DNA of 5,449 nucleotides, taken from NCBI GenBank assembly GCA_020431135.1, contig JAGQIT010001227.1, forward strand, positions 1 through 5,449, in the 5' to 3' direction. The notes under the pieces are model-generated. The model had not been told where the DNA came from. It saw only the letters and a list, made by a program, of their open reading frames with translations, and did no database searches. A program made the position numbers and the translations under genes. Numbering within the stretch: position 1 is the first letter of the stretch; every line of letters starts with the position of its first letter. Source of the DNA: Myxococcales bacterium (GTDB lineage: Bacteria > Myxococcota_A > Polyangia > Nannocystales > Nannocystaceae). Positions 1 to 3,991 of the stretch are shown one piece after another.

Positions 1-792
1 GGCAACGGGCCGCAGGTCGGCTTCAAGCAGCTGCGCTCGCACCTCGCGCGGGCCGAGGTCCACGAGGTCCCCCTCGACTCGCTCGTCGCCGACACCCAGG
101 GATCGATCGGCTACATGATCCAGCGCGACCTCCGGGAGCAGCTGCGCCTGCGCGGCTCGGCGGCGGAGGTCGCGACGATCGTCACCGAGGTCCGCGTCGA
201 CCCCGACGACCCCGAGATGAACAACCCGCGCAAACCAGTCGGCAAGTTCTACGGCGCGGCCGAGGCCGCGCAGATGGAGGCCGAGCGCGGCTGGCATATG
301 GTCGAGGACGCCGGCCGCGGCTTCCGCCGCGTCGTCCCCTCGCCCTACCCGCAGGAGATCGTCCAGCTGGCGACGATCCGCAAGCTCGTCGACGGCGGCG
401 TCACGGTGATCTGCTGCGGCGGCGGCGGGATCCCGGTCCTCCGCGAGGCCGACGGGCGGATCACCGGGGTCGAGGGCGTCATCGACAAGGACCGCACGAG
501 CGCCCTCCTGGCGAATGCCCTCGGCTGCGAGCGCATGCTGATCACCACCGGCGTCGAGCGCATCTTCCGCGACTTCGCCAGCGCGACGCCGCAGGGCATC
601 GACGCGACCACGGTGCGCGAGCTGCGGCAGCTCGCCGCGGAGGGCCAGTTCCCGCCGGGGAGCATGGGCCCGAAGGTCGAGGCCGCGTGCACGTTCCTCG
701 AGCGCGGCGGCCTCGAGGTGACGATCTGCCGGCCGGAGGATCTCGTCGCCGCCTACCACCGCGAGGCCGGCACGACCATCCGCCGAGGATAG
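1..792 (+). CDS. arcC: Carbamate kinase, 5'-truncated by the window edge
   Basis: This enzyme interconverts ATP + carbamate and ADP + carbamoyl phosphate in the cytoplasm. In catabolic operons it runs towards ATP synthesis. The frame is open from base 1 and gives 263 residues; family members are usually about 310, so roughly 45 N-terminal residues are missing. Visible signatures, numbered from the first codon, are GNGPQVG at 1-7, TQGSIGYMIQ at 32-41, the flap subdomain with NNPRKPVGKFYG, the GGGGIPV nucleotide/phosphate loop at 140-146, VIDKD at 160-164 with the conserved Lys163, and GSMGPK at 220-225 with Lys225. The ATG at base 115 is internal Met39 of the conserved GSIGYM motif, not the start. 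One deviation is T-G-V-E at 183-186, where arginine-deiminase-pathway kinases usually read T-D-V-D. The TAG stop lies 26 nt before the YgeW-type gene, so the two are almost certainly co-transcribed. Given that neighbour, the role matches E. coli YqeA rather than ArcC of the arginine deiminase pathway. Family assignment is very secure; pathway is inferred from context. Confidence 0.96.
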   Translation, partial: GNGPQVGFKQLRSHLARAEVHEVPLDSLVADTQGSIGYMIQRDLREQLRLRGSAAEVATIVTEVRVDPDDPEMNNPRKPVGKFYGAAEAAQMEAERGWHMVEDAGRGFRRVVPSPYPQEIVQLATIRKLVDGGVTVICCGGGGIPVLREADGRITGVEGVIDKDRTSALLANALGCERMLITTGVERIFRDFASATPQGIDATTVRELRQLAAEGQFPPGSMGPKVEAACTFLERGGLEVTICRPEDLVAAYHREAGTTIRRG

Positions 793-818
793 CCCCGAGG
801 ACAGCCCCGAGGACAGCC
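783..818 (+). repeat. 12-bp tandem repeat across the kinase stop and the next ribosome binding site
   Basis: The unit AGCCCCGAGGAC occurs at 791-802 and 803-814. It is preceded by a partial copy, CCGAGGAT (783-790, one mismatch), and followed by a 4-nt remnant AGCC at 815-818. The repeat contains the TAG stop of the upstream gene at 790-792 and fills the whole intergenic spacer. Each unit carries a GAGGA Shine-Dalgarno-like core, so there are three in series. The structure is read directly from the sequence; slippage duplication as its origin is inferred. Confidence 0.85.
809..813 (+). promoter_or_regulatory. Ribosome binding site GAGGA of the YgeW-type gene
   Basis: GAGGA ends 5 nt before the ATG at 819. 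It is the third and best placed of three GAGGA cores in the tandem repeat. It supports ATG 819 as the start over the in-frame ATG at 687, which lies inside the kinase gene and would add an Arg/Pro-rich, non-conserved extension. Confidence 0.75.
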
Positions 819-1952
819 ATGGACGACGACACCCTCCCTCCCCTCGACGCCGACGCGCTCGCCCGCCTCTACGGCCGGAGCCTGCTGCTGACCACCGACT
901 GGAGCGCCGCCGAGCTCGACGCGCTCCTCGCCGTCGCTGCGCGCCTGCGGGCCCGCGACCAGGCCGGCGGCGCCGCCCCGCTCCTGCCCAACGAGCTGGC
1001 CTACGCCCTCTTCTTCGACGCGTCGACGCGGACCAAGAGCGCCTGGGCCGGGGCCGCCGCGCGCCTCGGCATGCAGCCGGTGATCGTCGACGGCGCGTCG
1101 ACGCAGGTCTCGCACGGCGAGACCGCGGTCGAGACCGGCGCCATGCTCGGGATGAACGCCCACGCCATGGGCGTCCGCCACGACCTGATCCTCGGCGAGG
1201 GCAACAGCTTCATGCGCGAGGTCAAGCGCGGGATCGACGACTACCTCGAGGCCACCGCCGACCCGCGCAAGGTGCCGGTCGTCAACCTCCAGTGCGACGT
1301 CGACCACCCGACCCAGACCCTCGCCGACCTCGCCTGGCTGCGCGAGCGCTTCGGCAGCGTCGACGCCGTCCGCGGGATGAGGATCGGCGTGAGCTGGGCC
1401 TACTCGCCGAGCTACGCCAAGCCGCTGTCGGTGCCGCAGGGGCTCGTCACGCTGCTGACGCGCTTCGGCGCCGAGGTCACCCTGGCCCACCCGGAGGGCT
1501 ACCGCCTGATGGAGGATCGCGTCGCCGTCGCGGCGGAGCAGGCGGCCGCCTCGGGCGGCTCCTTCCGCGTCGTCGACGACATGGACGCGGCCTTCGTCGG
1601 CGCCGCCGCGGTCTACCCGAAGAGCTGGGGCCCCTACGAGCTGATGCTCGAGCGCGTCGCCGCCAACGCCCGCCGCGACGCCGAGGCCCTGCGGGCGATC
1701 GAGCGCCGCGCCCTCGAGCGCAACGCCCTGCACCGCGACTGGATCTGCGACGAGCGCCGCATGGGCCTGACCGCCGGCGGCGACGCGCTCTACATGCACT
1801 GCCTGCCGGCGGACATCGGCGCCGAGGTCAGCCCCGGGGTCATGGACAGGCACCGGGTGAACGTCGCCCGCGAGGCCAACTGGAAGGTCTACGTGATCAT
1901 GGCCCTGCTCGCGGTCGCCAAGGTCCCGGACCTCGTCAACCGAATGTCCTAA
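819..1952 (+). CDS. ygeW: YgeW-type knotted carbamoyltransferase (ureido-compound catabolism)
   Basis: This is a 377-residue member of the aspartate/ornithine carbamoyltransferase superfamily. The N-terminal carbamoyl-phosphate domain has FFDASTRTK at 65-73 (phosphate-binding Ser69-Thr70-Arg71-Thr72), HGET at 99-102, GVRHD with Arg120, and the NLQCDVDHPTQ block with His163 and Gln166. The C-terminal domain has WAYSPSYAKPLSVPQG (193-208), characteristic of the YgeW group, then TLAHPEGY and HCLPAD at 327-332. E. coli YgeW has been described structurally as a knotted, ancestral catabolic transcarbamylase with no assigned substrate. The SWAYSPSY...KPLSVPQG segment and the upstream GEGN..MREV block match that group better than ArgF, ArcB or PyrB. 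The fifth residue of the usual STRTR motif is Lys73. Its product would be carbamoyl phosphate for the kinase encoded just upstream; the amine partner is unknown. The start at 819 is fixed by the GAGGA site. Family call is strong; physiological substrate is not determined. Confidence 0.93.
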   Translation: MDDDTLPPLDADALARLYGRSLLLTTDWSAAELDALLAVAARLRARDQAGGAAPLLPNELAYALFFDASTRTKSAWAGAAARLGMQPVIVDGASTQVSHGETAVETGAMLGMNAHAMGVRHDLILGEGNSFMREVKRGIDDYLEATADPRKVPVVNLQCDVDHPTQTLADLAWLRERFGSVDAVRGMRIGVSWAYSPSYAKPLSVPQGLVTLLTRFGAEVTLAHPEGYRLMEDRVAVAAEQAAASGGSFRVVDDMDAAFVGAAAVYPKSWGPYELMLERVAANARRDAEALRAIERRALERNALHRDWICDERRMGLTAGGDALYMHCLPADIGAEVSPGVMDRHRVNVAREANWKVYVIMALLAVAKVPDLVNRMS

Positions 1953-1969
1953 GAGACACAAACGGCGAA

Positions 1970-1977
1970 GAGAGAGA
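1970..1977 (+). promoter_or_regulatory. Purine-rich ribosome binding region of the YgeY-type gene
   Basis: GAGAGAGA ends 6 nt before the ATG at 1984. An AAGGA at 1979-1983 abuts the start codon and is too close to act as the binding site. The whole 31-nt spacer 1953-1983 is A/G-rich with scarcely any T, in sharp contrast to the surrounding GC-rich coding DNA. That suggests an unstructured leader suited to re-initiation within the operon. Confidence 0.6.
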
Positions 1978-1983
1978 CAAGGA

Positions 1984-3522
1984 ATGTCGACCCTCGACGA
2001 CAGAGCGGCCGCGCTGGCCGCGAAGTACCGGCCGCTGGCGGCGGAGCTCCTCGCGGAGGCGATCCGGATCCCCGCCGACTACGTCGATCGCCCGGCCGAC
2101 GCCGGCGGCGATCCGGAGTGCGGCCTGAGCAACCACGAGCGCCCGCGCCTCGACTACCTGCGCCGGCGGATCGTCGAGATCGCCGCGGTCCGCCGCCCGG
2201 AGGACGTCGGCTTCGACGCCTACGGCAACCTCGTGTGGACCGTCGAGGATCCCGACGACGGCGTCGACCCGGCGGCCAAGCGGATCATCTACCTCGACGG
2301 CCACAGCGACACGGTGAAGGCGCTGCGCCCGGCCTGGCGCGAGAAGACCGGCGGCCTCGATCCCTACGACGGGCTCGTCGACGCGGCGAAGATCGACCGC
2401 GCGTTCCTCCGCCGCGAGCTCGGCTACATGCCGCCCGACGGCGACTGGGAGCACCTCCTCTTCGGCCGCGGCGCCGCCGATCAGCTCGCCGGCGTCATCG
2501 CTGAGATCGTCGCCACCAAGATCCTCCTCGAGCTCCGCGCCGAGGGCTCGCTGCGCGGCGTCATCGTCTGGGCCTACGCGACCGTCTGCGAGGAGGACAA
2601 CGACGGCGGCGGGCCGATGTACGTGATGCGCAAGGCGCTCCCCGGCGCCGGCCCGGAGCGGCTCCCCGACGTCGTCATCCTCACCGAGGGCACCGGCGAC
2701 GCGGTCAAGGGCGCGCTCGGGATCTACCGCGGCCAGCGCGGGCGCATGCAGATCGAGGTCGAGGTCGTCGGCCGCTCGTGCCACGGCTCGATGCCCTGGG
2801 AGGGCCTCAACCCGCTCGAGCACGGCGCGGCGATCGTCGCCGACGCGGCCCGGGCCTACGACGCCCGCGAGGGCTTCCTCGACGACCCCTTCCTCGGCGG
2901 CGGCTCGCGGACCGCGTCGTTCTCGACCCTCGACACGCCGAGCGACTGCGCCGTCCCCGAGCGCTTCACCTTCCGCTTCGATCGCCGGCTGACCGTCGGC
3001 GAGACCCCCGAGCAGGCGGTCGCCGACGTCGTCGCCCTGCCCTCCGTCGCCCGCGCCCGCGCGGCCGGCCTGCGCGTCGACGTCCGCGTGCCGACCTACG
3101 ACCAGGCGACCTGGACCGGCTACGCGCTCCACAACCCGCAGATCTACATGGGCTGGGTGACGCCCGCGGACCACCCGGCGATCGCCGCGGCGACGTCGAC
3201 CTACCGCGGCGTCGTCACGCCGCACGTCGGCGCCACCGACGAGCGCGCCGGCGCCCTGCGCCGCGCGCCGCGGGTCGATCGCTGGATCTTCTCGACCGAC
3301 GGCGTCGGCTACCCGGTTCCCGTCGACGATCGGACGATCGACGTCCCCGCGAGCAAGGGCTGGGTGACCTCGGGCGCGGTCAAGCACCCGGCGATGTTCG
3401 GCCTCGGCCCGGGCATCGAGCAGAACACCCACAAGATCGGCGAGTGCGTCGATCTCCGCGAGCTCCAGCACGCGATCGCCTTCCTCGCCCGCTTCCCGAG
3501 CGTCTTCGCGGCGTCGGTCTGA
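1984..3522 (+). CDS. ygeY: YgeY-type M20 family metallohydrolase, enlarged form
   Basis: This 512-residue zinc-dependent hydrolase belongs to the M20 (ArgE/DapE/carboxypeptidase G2) superfamily, closest by motif to the YgeY 'selenium metabolism-linked hydrolase' group. The predicted di-zinc site is complete: His107 and Asp109 in LDGHSDTV, bridging Asp166 in GRGAADQ, general base Glu203 with ligand Glu204 in CEEDNDG, Glu235 in ILTEGTGD, and His483 in NTHKIGE. The dimerisation domain (about 245-370) carries IYRGQRGRMQIEVEV, SCHGS with His267, and CAVPERFTFRFDRR, all typical of YgeY. The C-terminal catalytic part resumes with DRWIFSTDGV and GLGPG. It is about 110 residues longer than E. coli YgeY (about 400). 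The excess appears as insertions near 120-158, 410-430 and 443-465. It ends the operon, 31 nt after the YgeW-type gene. It probably releases an amine or ureido compound for the carbamoyltransferase step, but the substrate is unknown. Superfamily certain, YgeY subgroup likely. Confidence 0.9.
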   Translation: MSTLDDRAAALAAKYRPLAAELLAEAIRIPADYVDRPADAGGDPECGLSNHERPRLDYLRRRIVEIAAVRRPEDVGFDAYGNLVWTVEDPDDGVDPAAKRIIYLDGHSDTVKALRPAWREKTGGLDPYDGLVDAAKIDRAFLRRELGYMPPDGDWEHLLFGRGAADQLAGVIAEIVATKILLELRAEGSLRGVIVWAYATVCEEDNDGGGPMYVMRKALPGAGPERLPDVVILTEGTGDAVKGALGIYRGQRGRMQIEVEVVGRSCHGSMPWEGLNPLEHGAAIVADAARAYDAREGFLDDPFLGGGSRTASFSTLDTPSDCAVPERFTFRFDRRLTVGETPEQAVADVVALPSVARARAAGLRVDVRVPTYDQATWTGYALHNPQIYMGWVTPADHPAIAAATSTYRGVVTPHVGATDERAGALRRAPRVDRWIFSTDGVGYPVPVDDRTIDVPASKGWVTSGAVKHPAMFGLGPGIEQNTHKIGECVDLRELQHAIAFLARFPSVFAASV

Positions 3523-3526
3523 GGGC

Positions 3527-3567
3527 CTCGGAGGGGTCGGCGCGCACGACCGAGCGACCCCGCCGAG
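3527..3567 (+). terminator. Imperfect GC hairpin after the operon, possible terminator
   Basis: CTCGG (3527-3531) pairs with CCGAG (3563-3567). After a single A-G mismatch (3532/3562), GGGGTCG (3533-3539) pairs with CGACCCC (3555-3561). That makes 12 base pairs closing a 15-nt loop. The structure begins 5 nt after the YgeY stop codon. A smaller hairpin follows immediately, with GTCCG at 3567-3571 pairing with CGGAC at 3578-3582. There is no T-tract, so this is not a canonical intrinsic terminator. It could instead protect the mRNA 3' end or act with Rho. Confidence 0.4.
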
Positions 3568-3603
3568 TCCGGGCCCGCGGACCCGCGCTGCGTCGCCACG
3601 CCC

Positions 3604-3612
3604 TGCTACGCT
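3604..3612 (+). promoter_or_regulatory. Extended -10-like element for a possibly leaderless mRNA
   Basis: TGCTACGCT matches the extended -10 form TGnTAnnnT. Its last T is 8 nt before the ATG at 3620, so a start site about 6-8 nt downstream would fall at or next to the ATG. No Shine-Dalgarno core is present between this element and the ATG (TGCGACC). No convincing -35 is visible, as is common for extended -10 promoters. This is inference from spacing and motif only. Confidence 0.4.
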
Positions 3613-3619
3613 TGCGACC

Positions 3620-3976
3620 ATGCGCAGGGCGGCGCTCGTGCTCCTCCTCTCGGCGGTCGGCTGCACCTCCGCGGCGCCCGAGCGCGTCGTCGAGCGGCGC
3701 GAGCAGCTTGACGCCGTCGTCGGCCAGCGGATCACGATCATCGGCGTCCAGAGCCGGACGAAGCAGCCGATGGTCCTCGGCGTCGACGTCGACGGCGACT
3801 ACGCGCTCTCCGACCGCCGCGTCCGGGCGACTGGGATCCTCGAGCGCCGGACCGTCGCCCCGAAGCCCTTCGATCCCGACGCCCCCGCGCAGACGAGCCG
3901 CGGCCCGGGGACCTCCTACAGCCTCGTCGACCCGCAGCGCGGCGGCCTCGCGCGCGCCGAGCTGGCGCGGCCCTAG
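3620..3976 (+). CDS. Small predicted lipoprotein of unknown function
   Basis: I do not recognise this 118-residue protein. It has a short lipoprotein signal peptide: Met-Arg-Arg, then the hydrophobic stretch AALVLLLSAV, then a lipobox ending in Gly14-Cys15, with lipidation expected at Cys15. Thr at position +2 is compatible with outer-membrane sorting under the E. coli rule. The mature part, about 104 residues, starts with a charged segment (ERVVERREQ). It continues with alternating beta-like strands (about 31-75), from VGQRITIIGV to RRVRATGILERR. This pattern, strands at both ends with a 'V-x-x-T/A-G-x-L' closing strand, resembles small OB-fold lipoproteins, but that is only an impression. 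The last 40 residues are Pro/Gly/Arg-rich and look disordered. It is separated from the upstream operon by 97 nt and probably has its own promoter with no ribosome binding site. A lipobox in frame with an ATG supports it as real. Confidence 0.72.
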   Translation: MRRAALVLLLSAVGCTSAAPERVVERREQLDAVVGQRITIIGVQSRTKQPMVLGVDVDGDYALSDRRVRATGILERRTVAPKPFDPDAPAQTSRGPGTSYSLVDPQRGGLARAELARP

Positions 3977-3982
3977 CCGCGC
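3965..3982. terminator. GC hairpin between convergent genes, overlapping a stop codon
   Basis: GCGCGGC (3965-3971) and GCCGCGC (3976-3982) form a perfect 7-bp all-GC stem with a 4-nt loop, CCTA. The hairpin overlaps the TAG stop of the lipoprotein gene (3974-3976) and fills half of the 15-nt gap to the convergent hydrolase stop. A 12-bp palindrome, GCGACGCGTCGC (3981-3992), follows. Neither strand has a T-tract. A bidirectional terminator is plausible from position but unproven, and short GC stems arise by chance in DNA this rich in GC. Confidence 0.3.
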
Positions 3983-3991
3983 GACGCGTCG

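Noticed and set aside
115..117. ATG as start of the carbamate kinase
   Set aside because: The frame is open back to base 1 and encodes the conserved GNGPQVG and TQGSIGYM blocks before it, so this Met is internal.
687..689. Upstream in-frame ATG as start of the carbamoyltransferase
   Set aside because: It would add 44 Arg/Pro-rich residues overlapping the kinase gene. ATG 819 has a well-placed GAGGA and gives a normal family length.
819..1952. Annotation as ornithine or aspartate carbamoyltransferase (ArcB, ArgF, PyrB)
   Set aside because: The GEGN..MREV block, WAYSPSYAKPLSVPQG and the HCLPAD ending fit the YgeW group, and a YgeY-type gene follows instead of arginine deiminase genes.
753..1961. 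Open frame of about 400 codons on the minus strand, opposite the YgeW-type gene
   Set aside because: It has a low-complexity Val/Gly/Ala/Asp/Arg composition typical of an antisense shadow, no ribosome site, and the opposite strand carries clear carbamoyltransferase motifs.
1984..3522. Annotation as ArgE or DapE
   Set aside because: The superfamily is the same, but the IYRGQRGRM, SCHGS and CAVP motifs and the ygeW neighbour point to YgeY.
1936..3741. Long open frame of about 600 codons on the minus strand, antisense to the YgeY-type gene
   Set aside because: It is rich in Arg, Ala, Gly, Val and Asp with no recognisable motif, and it lies fully opposite a gene with a complete catalytic set. 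Such frames are common in DNA this GC-rich because stop codons are rare.
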